Below, one piece after another: positions 44,599 through 53,609 of a DNA stretch of 64,000 nt. The notes under the pieces are model-generated. The model saw only the letters and a list, made by a program, of their open reading frames with translations, searched no databases and was not told the origin of the DNA. The stretch's first letter is position 1. Each line of letters starts with the position of its first letter. The stretch covers positions 62,001 to 126,000 of the forward strand of contig CAVULO010000011.1 in NCBI GenBank assembly GCA_963742345.1, read 5' to 3'. Made by a program: the position numbers and the translations under genes. Origin of the DNA: Pseudolabrys sp963742345. GTDB taxonomy: Bacteria; Pseudomonadota; Alphaproteobacteria; Rhizobiales; Xanthobacteraceae.

Positions 44599-44628
44599 TG
44601 CCCCCCCCGAAGAGCTGTTGCCTGCCGC

Positions 44629-45787
44629 TCAACCTTTTTGCTGCGCTTTGATCTCACCGAATTTGGCCAGCGCGCGATCGAATATATCATTGAAGAGCCA
44701 CATCGAATCCAGAATTTCGCGCATGGTCGCGGATGTCCTCGCCCGGTCGGCCTTGCCAAAGGCGAACATGCTGTTATTGCGCAAGTATCCCATGATTCGC
44801 GGTTCGGAAATCCTGTAATTGAGCAGGTTGCCAGAATTGAGCGCGGCTTTGGCCGGGCTGGGAATGATCTGGATCAGCTCGAAAAATCTCATCTGATCGA
44901 TCGGGTCCGGCAAGGCCTTCATGATTTCCGGTATTTTCGGGAACAGATCCGCGTGCGCGTTCATGAGGCCGTTTCGCACGGCGGTCCAGTGATTGTATCG
45001 CTGGTCTGAATTGCCGACCCGCGCTTCTTCCTTGTCGTCGCGGGCGTTCAGTTTGGGATCAAGGGCGGCGACGGACTTCTTGATGGCCGCCCATTTCCTC
45101 AGACCAATTTTGTCCTCGGACACCCCTGTCTGAAAACTTCCCTTGTAGGCATTCGAGCGCGCATTGCCGATGTTCTGATGGCCATCTGTCTCGGCATAGA
45201 AAACTGCCAGACTGATGCGGCCTGCGACTTCGGCATGTGCCGCATCGAGGCCCTTGATCCGCGCAATTGCGGTGCCCAAGTCGACAACGTCCTTGAATGG
45301 CGTATCGGATTTCTGCGCATTGGCGGGCGGCGCCTGCATGATACCGAGAAGATTCTTGTACTCGTCGATGAGCGGTTCATTGTCGGCATCGAAATAGGCC
45401 GGAGGAATTTTGTATTTGTTGGGCCTCCCGATTCTGGGACGGCAGCGCGTCGGTGAGGTCCTTGTACGCACCCATCATGTTGACGCGGGCAAGATAGAGC
45501 GCCTGCCCCGGCACATCAGGCAGCTTTTGCTTTGCATTGATCTGTTCGCGCCGCTCGCCGAGGATCGACCTGAAATCTTGCACTGTCTTGCTGTAGGAAT
45601 TGAGCGCATCCGTTTGCGATTTCGTGAGTGCGGTGGGCTGACCCAGCGCGGAGGAAATGAAATCGAGATTGCCGCGGTTGACCGCGAGCTCGACAACATT
45701 CGGGAGACCGCACAATCCGACAACCGTTGATAAACGAAGATAGCTCAGAATACGCACGAGTTCCGCTCCAGGTGTTAGTCTTACCAA
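44629..45787 (-). pseudogene. Frameshifted gene, transglycosylase-like C-terminal part
   Basis: Frame 1 from about 45787 (RGNLDFISSALGQPTALTKS..., a helical N-terminal part) ends near 45436; frame 2 continues KYKIPPAYFDADNEPLIDEYKNLLG and on for 240 residues to 44629. One extra base around ALPSQN/GRPNKY accounts for it. The second part has AVFYAETDGHQNIG..NAYKGSFQTGVSEDKIG, an E..(S/T).G.FQ pattern reminiscent of lysozyme-like transglycosylases; this is only a suggestion. It lies 30 bases upstream of the DUF1906 gene, same strand, and both carry a +1 shift. Confidence 0.6.
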
Positions 45788-45824
45788 TGGACCAGCGGGA
45801 ACGAGGATAGCGGAAGAACGTGGC

Positions 45825-45892
45825 GATGTCCGTTTTACCCTCGAAAGCGGACGTTAATCCGCGGATCACGATGTCCGCTAAGGGCGAAAGGG
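45825..45892. repeat. GTCCGC palindrome cluster 6
   Basis: GATGTCCGTTTTACCC-TCGAAAGCGGACGT and GATGTCCGCTAAGGGCGAAAG, a diverged copy that lies between the frameshifted pair and the CAP gene, with no ABC_sub_bind gene beside it. Confidence 0.7.
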
Positions 45893-45918
45893 TCGCGCGG
45901 CCTGGCCGCGATGTGCGC

Positions 45919-46323
45919 TTACGGCGCGTTGCTGCCGTCCACGGAAAAGTCGCGGCCTGCGCCTCCACCACTACCGCCGCCGCCGATCTCCATCACCCAG
46001 TAGCGGCGGCCGCTGGCAGATACCGCGGAGGCAATTGCCTGGCACCCACCGAGCATCATGTTCGCGCGGTGCCGCGGCGATTGCATCCACATGCGTCTCG
46101 CACATTCCTCGGTCGCGCATCCGACCGCGACATTCTCGGCAACGGCGCCCGCCGGCCCGCGATGCCGCATGAAGCCCGAATGATCGAGACTGTTGCGGCG
46201 AGCCATATCATAGGCGTGCCGTTGGGCGAGCGCGTAAAGCGCGGCACAATCGGCATGGCCCAAGCCGGCGCCGGTAGCACTGAACAACAATGCGAGCCCA
46301 AAGCGGATGACACGAAGCGTCAT
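45919..46323 (-). CDS. CAP-superfamily (SCP/PR1) secreted protein
   Basis: 134 residues: signal peptide to about 24 (GAGLGHADC), then a compact CAP domain: ALAQRHAYDMARRNSLDHSGFMRHRGP, AVAENVAVG, ARRMWMQSPRHRANMM, the characteristic HAxDM..H..F, AENV and W..SP.HR..M motifs. The expected histidine pair (H in LDHSG, H in SPRHR) is present. Ends with a Gly-rich RYWVMEIGGGGSGGG. Periplasmic, role unknown. ATG 46323 set by the signal peptide. Confidence 0.85.
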   Translation of the reverse strand: MTLRVIRFGLALLFSATGAGLGHADCAALYALAQRHAYDMARRNSLDHSGFMRHRGPAGAVAENVAVGCATEECARRMWMQSPRHRANMMLGGCQAIASAVSASGRRYWVMEIGGGGSGGGAGRDFSVDGSNAP

Positions 46324-46336
46324 GACACGAACCTCG

Positions 46337-47455
46337 CTATGCCGTTTCGGTGTCCCTGATCCACGCGACCAGAAGCTCCCACAGAACGGCCAGCACAATC
46401 GGCCCAAGAAAAAGTCCCGTAATCCCGTAGGCGAGCGTACCGCCGATGACGCCAACCAGGATGACGAGCATGGGAGTTTTCAGCCCCCGGCCCATAACTA
46501 TCGGCCTCAATACATTGTCGAGCAGATTGACAGGTACCATGTACGCCGTGAACAGTAGAGCTGACGTGGTGTCCAGCAGCGTCCAGCTCCAGATAATGAT
46601 CGGTACCAAGACGACCGACGGTCCAATCTGGATGATTCCGAAAATCAAAACGGCAAATGTGATCAAGCTTGCTTGCGGAATTCCGGCACCCATCAGCCCT
46701 ATGCCGGCGAGCAAAGCCTGAAGGACTGAAATGCCGATGACGCCGCGCGAGACTGCCCGGATGGTTGCCGCGGCCTGGTCGGCGAATTCCTCGCCCCGCG
46801 CCGGATTGAGGCGGCGAGCAAACCTTTTGACGGCATCCGCGATTGCCGGCGCCGACGAAAATAGAAATCCCGCGATGATGATGGAGACGAGGAATTTGAT
46901 GATGCCCAGGCCGGTATCCGCGCCGATACGAAGCAGCCTGCTGCCCAAAGGCTTCAGCTGAGGAATAATTTTGGCGAGGGCAGCACTGAAATTGGTCGAT
47001 GCCAGCTCCCAGAATTGATAGATGGGCTCGCCGATTAATGGCCACTGTTTCACGGAATTTGAAGGCGGCGGTATTGTTAGCGTCGAAGGATCGAGCTGGT
47101 CGGAAATCAATCGCAAACTGTCGATCAAGCCTAGGGCGAGCCAGGTCGCTGGCCCGATAACGACAAGCAAACTTAAAACGGTCGTGAGCACTGCCGCCAA
47201 GCGACGGCGCCCTCGAAGTCGGAACGAAATCCACTCAAAAACAGGATAAAGAGCAACGGCCAGCACCGCGCTCCAGATCACAATTGAAATGAAGGGCTCA
47301 ATAAGAAGAAAAGACGAATAAAGCAGAAGGGCAAGAACCCCCAGCCGGATCGCCAGCTCTACGATGGTGGTGGTCTGATCGGAGGCGGAAAGTTTTTTGT
47401 GTTCGCGGGTCACTGATTCATTCCAGGTCCGGGTTTGCTCTGTGTCACGTCTCAT
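46337..47455 (-). CDS. AI-2E family membrane protein (PF01594)
   Basis: 372 residues, about eight membrane helices in the AI-2E family pattern: VIWSAVLAVALYPVFEWISF early, then VSIIIAGFLFSS, the late helix block IQIGPSVVLVPIIIWSW and GLFLGPIVLAVLWELLVAW. The family includes transporters of various substrates (TqsA, PerM, Na/H antiporters); AI-2 export cannot be assumed. Its start region overlaps, on the same strand, a 41-codon remnant of an ABC_sub_bind gene, so the gene's promoter seems to have been built into or taken over from that remnant. Confidence 0.88.
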   Translation of the reverse strand: MRRDTEQTRTWNESVTREHKKLSASDQTTTIVELAIRLGVLALLLYSSFLLIEPFISIVIWSAVLAVALYPVFEWISFRLRGRRRLAAVLTTVLSLLVVIGPATWLALGLIDSLRLISDQLDPSTLTIPPPSNSVKQWPLIGEPIYQFWELASTNFSAALAKIIPQLKPLGSRLLRIGADTGLGIIKFLVSIIIAGFLFSSAPAIADAVKRFARRLNPARGEEFADQAAATIRAVSRGVIGISVLQALLAGIGLMGAGIPQASLITFAVLIFGIIQIGPSVVLVPIIIWSWTLLDTTSALLFTAYMVPVNLLDNVLRPIVMGRGLKTPMLVILVGVIGGTLAYGITGLFLGPIVLAVLWELLVAWIRDTETA

Positions 47456-47570
47456 GTGCGTGGGCGATAAATCCCATCCGCCAAACATTGCCGGCCTGCT
47501 GCGGGCGCGCCGAGAGCGGCCACGCGGCCGCCGAACCAGCAACAACTTTGATGAAATCTCGCCGTCTCAT
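47445..47570 (-). pseudogene. ABC_sub_bind remnant (N-terminal 41 codons)
   Basis: ATG 47568-47570 starts MRRRDFIKVVAGSAAAWPLS, ARPQQAG follows and the frame ends in HAHET-stop inside the AI-2E start region. These first 36 residues match genes A-G, including the signal peptide; the rest of the gene has been lost. Upstream homology to genes A, B and D (CTAGGCTCAAAGACGCCGTA) and a nearby palindrome cluster show it was once a full unit. Confidence 0.8.
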
Positions 47571-47646
47571 GGCCGCTCCTAGGCTCAAAGACGCCGTATC
47601 CTATCGCCTCGACTTGCTCGCTTGAAGGGGTGAAAGAGAGCAGGTG

Positions 47647-47722
47647 AATGTCCGCTTTGGGTCAAAATCGGACATGCCGCACTCCAATCACGATGTCCGC
47701 TTTTCCCCAAAAGCGGACATTC
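47647..47722. repeat. GTCCGC palindrome cluster 7
   Basis: AATGTCCGCTTTGGGTC-AAAATCGGACAT and GATGTCCGCTTTTCCCC-AAAAGCGGACAT, the latter a near-perfect palindrome. Lies between the remnant and the end of the YkvA-like gene. Confidence 0.9.
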
Positions 47723-47723
47723 A

Positions 47724-48101
47724 TCACCAAAGATATCGCGTCGCCATCCAAAAGGTCAGGCCGACGGCCACAATCCAAATTGTCACGATCGTCACGCCCG
47801 CAGCCCCGCTCACTGGCCGATCTTGAACCGCAATCGCCATGGCGCGATGCCGTGCCATGATCTCAGGCGGAATCAGCCGGATGACGAGGGCAATACCGGC
47901 TGGCACGATGATGAGATCGTCCACATATCCAAGCAGCGGTACAAAATCGGGGATTAGATCTATTGGCGACAGCGCGTAAGCAGCCACTGCTACGGCTAGC
48001 GCCTTCGCATACCAGGGAACGCACGGGTCGCGTGCGGCTAGATATGGTGCATGGGCATCGCGTTTAATGATGCCAGCCCATTGCCTCCATTTTTCCGACA
48101 T
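47724..48101 (-). CDS. YkvA/DUF1232-family membrane protein
   Basis: 125 residues: MSEKWRQWAGIIKRDAHAPY, then the DUF1232 core WYAKALAVAVAAYALSPIDLIPDFVPLLGYVDDLIIVPAGIAL (two membrane helices around the SPIDLIPD motif) and a third helix near the C-terminus. Function unknown; usually an inner-membrane protein. Stops 2 bases from palindrome cluster 7 and starts 43 bases from cluster 8. Confidence 0.85.
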   Translation of the reverse strand: MSEKWRQWAGIIKRDAHAPYLAARDPCVPWYAKALAVAVAAYALSPIDLIPDFVPLLGYVDDLIIVPAGIALVIRLIPPEIMARHRAMAIAVQDRPVSGAAGVTIVTIWIVAVGLTFWMATRYLW

Positions 48102-48143
48102 CAGAGTGAGCCAATTTCTTTTTTGCAGGTGGGCTAGCAAATC

Positions 48144-48214
48144 GACGTCCGCTTTCGATCATTAGGACGTTGCTCGCTGGCCCAGAATGTCCGCTTGCCA
48201 AATAGCGGACGTTC
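48144..48214. repeat. GTCCGC palindrome cluster 8
   Basis: CGACGTCCGCTTTCGATC-ATTAGGACGT and AATGTCCGCTTGCC-AAATAGCGGACGT, ending 6 bases before the stop of gene D. Confidence 0.85.
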
Positions 48215-48219
48215 CCCGT

Positions 48220-49212
48220 CTATTCGATAACCTCGTCGGCGCGCCCGATTAACATATTGGGAACATCGAGGCCCAGCGCCTTGGCAGTCTTGAGGTTGAT
48301 CAATAGCTCGAATTTAGTCGCCTGCTGAACTGGTAGTTCGGCAGGTTTTTCCCCTTTGAGAATGCGGTCGACGTATTCGGCAGCGTGTCGGGACTGGTCG
48401 ACCACATCAGGTCCGTAGGACATCAAGCCACCACCACTGACCATCTCGCGAAAAGAATAGACAGCGGGTAGCCTGTACCGTGCCGCAAGCGTGATGATCA
48501 GACTATAATGGGCCGGCATCGCGGCTGCATTCGGTGTCAAGATTAGACCGCTATTCGGCGAGCGGGCAAAGCCCGTGATTACGTGCTCAATCTCGTCGGC
48601 GTTGCGGCGGCTATCAACCGGGGTTACTTCCACTCCGAGCGGCTGCGCTGCGGCTCGAAGGGCGCTAAACACAGCGACCCCAACAGGATTGTCTGGGTTC
48701 CGAATAACGGCCACTCGCTTAACGCTCGGCGCAATCAGCTTTAGCAGTTCAAGCCATTTCCCGCTCAAATTATATTCGTAAATCATAAAGCCGGTAACGT
48801 TTCCGCCCGGTCGAGCTAGACTATCGACGATGCCGGCGCCGACCGGATCGGTGACGCCAACGAATACGATCGGCAAGGCGCGACTGACACGTTGCAAGGC
48901 CGTCACGCTGAGGGTGCCGCTAGCCAAAACAACATCTGGTGCGAGCGCAACCAATTCTGCGGCGTATCGACGTTCGGCGTCGACATCGTCCGCACCCCAA
49001 CGCACGTCAATCCGCACATTGCCACCATCAGTCCAGCCCAATTGCTGCAAGCCTTGTTGGAACGCCGCGAGGCGGGCCTGACCTTGTGGGTCGTCGGCGG
49101 CGCGGTTCATGAGCACGCCAATACGCCGCATCCGCTCAGACTGCTGTGCGCGCGTCACCACCGGCCATACGACCGCGCCGCCAAGCAAACCTATGAATGC
49201 GCGCCGCCTCAT
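48220..49212 (-). CDS. ABC_sub_bind solute-binding protein D
   Basis: 330 residues: MRRRAFIGLLGGAVVWPVVTRAQ signal, ERMRRIGVLMNRAADDPQGQARLAAFQQGLQQLGWTDGGNVRIDVRW, the GGLMSYGPD turn and K.AELPVQQATKFELLINLKTAKALGLDVP. Closest in this window, by eye, to gene A and to the frameshifted gene F. Flanked by clusters 8 and 9. Confidence 0.93.
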   Translation of the reverse strand: MRRRAFIGLLGGAVVWPVVTRAQQSERMRRIGVLMNRAADDPQGQARLAAFQQGLQQLGWTDGGNVRIDVRWGADDVDAERRYAAELVALAPDVVLASGTLSVTALQRVSRALPIVFVGVTDPVGAGIVDSLARPGGNVTGFMIYEYNLSGKWLELLKLIAPSVKRVAVIRNPDNPVGVAVFSALRAAAQPLGVEVTPVDSRRNADEIEHVITGFARSPNSGLILTPNAAAMPAHYSLIITLAARYRLPAVYSFREMVSGGGLMSYGPDVVDQSRHAAEYVDRILKGEKPAELPVQQATKFELLINLKTAKALGLDVPNMLIGRADEVIE

Positions 49213-49289
49213 TGGTGCCCCCGAGGCTCAGGAAGGCATCGTAACGGCTACAACTTCCGGACGAAAGGGGATGCACTAAACGGCGGATA

Positions 49290-49414
49290 ATGTCCGCTTT
49301 GGGTTATTAGCGGACATAGCGGCTGCAAGTCAGCGCGATGTCCACTTGACCCCCGAAAGCGCACGTTGCTCCGCTGGCCCCAGAATGTCCGCTTTGTGCC
49401 AATAGCGGACATTC
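49290..49414. repeat. GTCCGC palindrome cluster 9 (three units)
   Basis: ATGTCCGCTTTGGGTT-ATTAGCGGACAT; GATGTCCACTTGACCCC-CGAAAGCGCACGT; AATGTCCGCTTTGTGCC-AATAGCGGACAT. This is the only DNA apart from the promoter between genes D and E. Confidence 0.9.
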
Positions 49415-49420
49415 TGCCAT

Positions 49421-50404
49421 TCACTCGATCACCTCGTCGGCGCGCCCGAGCAGCGACATTGGAACGGTGAGACCGAGCGCCTTTGCGGTCTTGAGGTTGA
49501 TGATCAGCTCGACTTTCGCGGACTGAACGACCGGCAGCTCCGCCGGCTTTTCGCCTTTGAGGATACGGCCGGTGTAGATGCCGACCTGACGGAAAGGTTC
49601 TGTAAAACTGCCGCCGTAACTCATCAGGCCTCCGGCCGCCGCAAACGGACGATATTGGTAGACTGTGGGCATCTCATAGCGAGTAGCGAGCGCAGCGAGT
49701 TGTTCGCTGAGAGCGTTAAATACTGGATCAGTACCAATGACGAGCGCGCCTGCGCGCAGTTTGCCCAAAGCCGCAAATGCCATGTCGAAGTCGCCTTCCG
49801 CGCTGGCGCGAAGGACATGAAGTTGTAGGCCAAGCTTATTGGCCGCGGCTTGCACATCTTTCGACACGGTCTCGCCAAGCGGGTTTGCGGGATTGACAAG
49901 CAAGCCGACGATCGTCGCCGTGGGGATCACCTCGTGCAACAGCTCTAATCGTTTCGCTACCAATTCAACGCTCAACAAGGCTACGCCTGTGAGGTTGCCA
50001 TTTGGCCGGCTAAGGTTGGTGACCAAGCCAAGAGCGACCGGATCGCCGCCAGTTTCGAAAACGATCGGTATTGTCGTAGTTGCCGCTTTGGCTGCGAGTG
50101 CCGCAGGGGTTGTATTCGCGACGATCAAGGCCACCCCGCGACGGGCAAGTTCGGATGCCATTTCCGGCAACCGATCGTATTTGCCCTCAGCCCAACGGTA
50201 TTCGATCTTAACGTTCTGGCCCTCCACGAACCCGGCTTCTTTCAGACCCCGACGGAATTCGTTCATGACATTCGCCGCCAACTTGCTCGGTGATAGGGTG
50301 CTGAGGAACCCAACCACTGGCATTGCTGGCTGCTGCGCGCGCGCTGTGAGCGGCCAAGCTGTCGCCGCGCCGCCGAGAAGCGTTATGAACTCGCGCCGTT
50401 TCAT
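49421..50404 (-). CDS. ABC_sub_bind solute-binding protein E
   Basis: 327 residues: MKRREFITLLGGAATAWPLTARAQ signal, PAMPVVGFLSTLSPSKLAAN, KIEYRWAEGKYDRLPEMASELARRGVALIV, GGLMSYGGSF and K.AELPVVQSAKVELIINLKTAKALGLTVP. Closest to genes B and G (shared VVGF, YRWAEG..). Same orphan status. Its upstream AAGCCTAGCACTTTACGACC is shared with gene C. Confidence 0.93.
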   Translation of the reverse strand: MKRREFITLLGGAATAWPLTARAQQPAMPVVGFLSTLSPSKLAANVMNEFRRGLKEAGFVEGQNVKIEYRWAEGKYDRLPEMASELARRGVALIVANTTPAALAAKAATTTIPIVFETGGDPVALGLVTNLSRPNGNLTGVALLSVELVAKRLELLHEVIPTATIVGLLVNPANPLGETVSKDVQAAANKLGLQLHVLRASAEGDFDMAFAALGKLRAGALVIGTDPVFNALSEQLAALATRYEMPTVYQYRPFAAAGGLMSYGGSFTEPFRQVGIYTGRILKGEKPAELPVVQSAKVELIINLKTAKALGLTVPMSLLGRADEVIE

Positions 50405-50454
50405 GTGCCCTCGAGAACACACGTACTGCAACGCTTAAAGCCTAGCACTTTACG

Positions 50455-50535
50455 ACCGGGCGTCGAAAGCAGACATGGCGCCATGCAATCGATCACCTCA
50501 TCGGCAAGCTGCTGGAGAAGATCGATCTTCCAAAT
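50455..50535 (-). pseudogene. Remnant: half palindrome plus ABC_sub_bind C-terminal fragment
   Basis: Reading leftward from about 50531, codons give DLLQQLADEVID, recognisably the last residues of an ABC_sub_bind protein (..LL.RADEVIE-stop) but with no stop, followed by a decayed palindrome (TCGAAAGCAGACATGG on the plus strand). It sits upstream of gene E and suggests a second copy was deleted by recombination between repeats. Confidence 0.5.
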
Positions 50536-50622
50536 AAAGCAGGGCGCTGACACTTCGGCAGCGCATGACCCAATCTACTTTTTTAGCAAGCTGACAATGG
50601 TATCAATTTGCCGATATAAAGC

Positions 50623-51531
50623 ATGTTTATGTGGGCAATAACAGCCTATTACAATCCCGTCCGATATAAACGACGTCTATTAAACTACAGAATATTTCGA
50701 GCCAATCTCGGCGTTCCGCTCGTTACTATGGAGCTCTCGTTTGATGGGCGCTTCGAGCTCACTCACGACGATGCCGACATTCTGATCCAAGTCTCTGGCG
50801 GTGCCGTGCTTTGGCAAAAGGAACGGCTCCTCAATGTTGCAATTAAATCCGTCCCCAAAATTGCAAAGAATATTGCGTGGCTTGATTGCGATGTAATATT
50901 CGAGAGGACCGATTGGATGCATGAGGCAGAGCTAAAACTAAACGAAGCCAATATTGTTCAGCTTTATTCCGATCTGGTCGATCTCGGCCCAGAGGATTAT
51001 CAATCGAATATCAAACACCACGGCTTGCGTCCGTCCGGACACGGAATAGTTAGCCTGGGGCTCGTGCAAACAAATGCCGTATCATGGGAAGCGGTACGGT
51101 TCGCGTTGGCCGGCTTAGCTTGGGCGGCAAGGCGGGATATTCTCGAAGAGCACGGTTTCTATGACGCGATGATTATAGGCAGCGGCGATACGTCAATGTT
51201 TCACGCCATGTACGGTCAATTTGAACATGAAGCGCAACGACGTTACCTCCGTAGAGCGCACCAAGAGCATTATCTAAAGTGGGCTCGACCGTACTATAAA
51301 ACAGTAGGCGGCAAAGTCAGTAATGTACCGGGAAGGATTTATCATCTTTGGCACGGCAAATTTACAAACCGTGACTATAAAGACCGTCAGCGTTTGATGG
51401 CAGGCTTCGACTTCGACCCAGACACTGACCTTAGGATCGGTGCTAATGGTGCCTGGCAATGGGCAAGACCTCGACCCGATCTAGAAGACTTCCTGAAGAA
51501 GTATTTTTTAAGTAGAGCTGAAGACGATTGA
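50623..51531 (+). CDS. GT-A-like glycosyltransferase paralogue 2 (type B)
   Basis: 302 residues. MFMWAITAYYNPVRYKRRLL, VPLVTMELSFD..FEL..DDADILIQVSGGAVLWQKERLLNVAIKSVP, DCD motif WLDCDVIF, IIGSGDTSMF and IYHLWHGK; end DLEDFLKKYFLSRAEDD. Close to paralogue 4 (54669). Predicted cytoplasmic or membrane-peripheral, no signal peptide. The GSGD differs from GGGD/GGTD of the others. AT-rich codon use (many AAA, TAT, ATT) compared with the GC-rich core genes, suggesting horizontal origin. Not joined to an operon partner; a frameshifted FkbM gene converges with it. Confidence 0.8.
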   Translation: MFMWAITAYYNPVRYKRRLLNYRIFRANLGVPLVTMELSFDGRFELTHDDADILIQVSGGAVLWQKERLLNVAIKSVPKIAKNIAWLDCDVIFERTDWMHEAELKLNEANIVQLYSDLVDLGPEDYQSNIKHHGLRPSGHGIVSLGLVQTNAVSWEAVRFALAGLAWAARRDILEEHGFYDAMIIGSGDTSMFHAMYGQFEHEAQRRYLRRAHQEHYLKWARPYYKTVGGKVSNVPGRIYHLWHGKFTNRDYKDRQRLMAGFDFDPDTDLRIGANGAWQWARPRPDLEDFLKKYFLSRAEDD

Positions 51532-51565
51532 TCGTTCGGCGATACGGCGCCAAATTCTGGCCGCG

Positions 51566-52289
51566 TTATTTCCCGGAAAGGGTTTTTGATACGTAGGCGC
51601 AGTTGGCCCAATTGATCTGTGGATCCTGCGTATTTGAGCCGAATGCTTGCTGGTAAATGCCGAAACAGACATAACCTCGCTCCCGCATATCAATTTGCAT
51701 TGCTGAAAAGGAAACGAGGCGCTCGGATACCTGGGTCAGCGAGCACTCGGCGAACACAACGTCGATACTGCCGCGCCTGAGCATATTCGACGCGCCACGG
51801 ATGACGTCGAGGTCGTGCCCTTCTGTGTCGATCTTCAGCAGATTGATACGCTCGATGCGATGCTCCGCGCAGAATAGGTCAATTGTAGTGATGTCAACGA
51901 GCGGAAGACGCTCGTCGTCTTGGTCTTTCGCGATGGCGTGGAGCACTGATTCCGGCGAGGTATTGTCGAAGCGCAGACGGCCAGGCCGACCGCTGAAGCC
52001 AAGATTGTAAATAGATAAATTCGCGTTACCCGTCGTGCTCGCCTGGAGTTTTGCAAATGAATTCAGGATCAGGCTCGAAAGACAAGATTTTAGCCTGCCG
52101 GAAATGTATCCCGAACTCGTGGGCCGTCTGGCCGACGTTCGCACCGACGTCAAAAATTAAATCCACGCGCAAGTTTGGGAACCGGCGTTTTAAGTCCGAT
52201 GCCAGGTCGACGCCGTGGGGCAATGGCTGATCGCCTCTGGCGAGCGAAAGTGCGGTGCGTTTCACGCGGCCACGGGGTATGCGAGACAT
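51566..52289 (-). pseudogene. FkbM-family methyltransferase, frameshifted
   Basis: Frame 1 from 52289 (MSRIPRGRVKRTAL, then LIFDVGANVGQTAHEF, the SAM motif I, and ILSFEPDPEFICK) breaks near 52048; frame 2 resumes KLQASTTGNANLSIYNLGFSGRPGRLRFD and contains the family's LLKIDTEGHDLDVIRGA. Removing one A from CAAAAC restores FICKLQAS. A complete FkbM sugar O-methyltransferase otherwise. It lies 78 bases after glycosyltransferase paralogue 3, same strand, so probably one operon acting on the same glycan. The shift may be real or a sequencing insertion. Confidence 0.78.
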
Positions 52290-52367
52290 TCGGATTTAAC
52301 CGGTCAGTGACTCTTTATGGTATCGCCGCTGCTTTAAAGGGCAATGCCCGGATTGCCCAGCCATAGG

Positions 52368-53354
52368 CTACCCGTCTTCCCGCCGCGATGAAAAATAGCC
52401 GCGGATATAATCATGCATTTCACGTTTATCGGAATTCCAGCGCCAGCAACCGCTCTGGTCTATTGCGATGTCGGTAAAAGGGTCGAACTGGAATCGCTGA
52501 AGGCCTTCGTGTCGCGAACGCGTCTGTCGCGCGTGGACGTCGCCATGCCAGAGGTGAAAGATATCGCCATCAAGATATCCGGCCTCAGCTCGTACGGTTT
52601 CATAAAAGGGTTTCGCCCATGCGATATATCGATCTCGTTGATGCTTGCTCATGTAGTGACGGTTCATAAATTCGTCGAAGCAACGGTTTGCAGCACAGGT
52701 CATCGCACGATCGCCTCCGCCAAGTATGCAAGCATCAAAGAACCCGTGCTGATCGAGAAGCTCACGGCGGGCGGCCCACGCAAAGCCACTTGCAGAGGTG
52801 CCTTCCCGGATGTCGAGAGAATGACCGACGCATGTCGTCGCGGGTATGCCGCTTGAGAGAGAGAAAGCGGCCGACGGTCGCGTAAATTCCACTTCAGATG
52901 CGCAGTCCTTTACAGGTGTCCAATGCGGCGAGAGATAATGCACATGTTTAAACATCTGGACGATTGCGAGCTGATCCAGCAGCGCGCCGGCAGATTCAGC
53001 CCAGTCAGGCGCGCCGAATATAATATCGCAATCCAGCCACGCGACTTTACGGCAATTTTCCGGCAAGGCCTGCAATGCCAAATTCAGCAGCCGCTCTTTT
53101 TGCCATAGAATGGCGCCGCCACGCAGCCGAATAAGAATGTCCGCATCCTGTTCTTGCAGTTCGAAATCGGAGTCGTAAGCCAACTCGACTGCAACGAGGG
53201 GCACATTCAAGCGCTCGCGAAAAGCCCTGAAGTTCAAAACTCTACGCCTATAGCGCATTGGATTGAAGTACGAGGTGATGGCCCAAAGGCTATCCGCACG
53301 CGTGCTGACCGACGATGTCATCGTTACGCTAGGTTTTTCGTATTGAGTTTCCAC
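52368..53354 (-). CDS. GT-A-like glycosyltransferase paralogue 3 (type A)
   Basis: 328 residues. SLWAITSYFNPMRYRRRVLN, VPLVAVELAYD..FEL.EQDADILIRLRGGAILWQKERLLNLALQALP, WLDCDIIF, ILGGGDRAMT and IFHLWHGD; ends WRWNSDKREMHDYIRGYFSSRREDG, near-identical to paralogue 1's ending. Start GTG 53354 is used; an in-frame ATG is 11 codons later. Same transcript as the frameshifted FkbM gene downstream is likely. The terminator and porin gene upstream separate it from 53610-54365. Confidence 0.82.
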   Translation of the reverse strand: METQYEKPSVTMTSSVSTRADSLWAITSYFNPMRYRRRVLNFRAFRERLNVPLVAVELAYDSDFELQEQDADILIRLRGGAILWQKERLLNLALQALPENCRKVAWLDCDIIFGAPDWAESAGALLDQLAIVQMFKHVHYLSPHWTPVKDCASEVEFTRPSAAFSLSSGIPATTCVGHSLDIREGTSASGFAWAARRELLDQHGFFDACILGGGDRAMTCAANRCFDEFMNRHYMSKHQRDRYIAWAKPFYETVRAEAGYLDGDIFHLWHGDVHARQTRSRHEGLQRFQFDPFTDIAIDQSGCWRWNSDKREMHDYIRGYFSSRREDG

Positions 53355-53550
53355 AATTGGTCCGCGGCGGTGGCCCTTCTATTGCATTGACGAAGGATCC
53401 ATGCAGAAACGACTCCGCGTTGCCACTCTCCTCACAATTCTTTCTGCGGGACCCGGTAGCTCAGAAGGCGGCATTGGCAGATCGTAACCCACTCTGTTCG
53501 CATTTCCTGCTACCAGAAAAGCGCAAGATTGTGGGATCTTTAGGTCAACG

Positions 53551-53577
53551 AAAAACCCCGGGACGGCGCCCGGGGCT
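53551..53577 (-). terminator. Terminator of the porin gene
   Basis: On the minus strand GCCCCGGG..CCCGGGGTTTTT forms a 7-pair GC stem (53556-53562 with 53569-53575), 6-base loop, followed by TTTTT; 33 bases after the porin stop. Confidence 0.9.
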
Positions 53578-53609
53578 TTACTATGCGCGATTTCGGATGA
53601 CCCTTCGTG

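Noticed and set aside
46337..47455. Quorum-sensing (AI-2) export role for the AI-2E family protein
   Set aside because: The family name is historical and covers diverse transporters; no LuxS or other AI-2 gene is in the window.
47644..47860. Short proteins reading MSALGQ or VRFGS at palindrome clusters
   Set aside because: These are translations of the GTCCGC palindromes and recur at every cluster; they are repeat artefacts, not genes.
32636..49414. Regularly spaced repeats suggesting CRISPR
   Set aside because: The units are palindromes with short, irregular, related spacers, found between genes and not in one array; no cas gene is nearby.
53445..53520. tRNA-like stretch (CGGTAGCTCAG)
   Set aside because: It has the D-arm-like phrase but no acceptor stem, anticodon arm or T-loop in register, so it is chance similarity.
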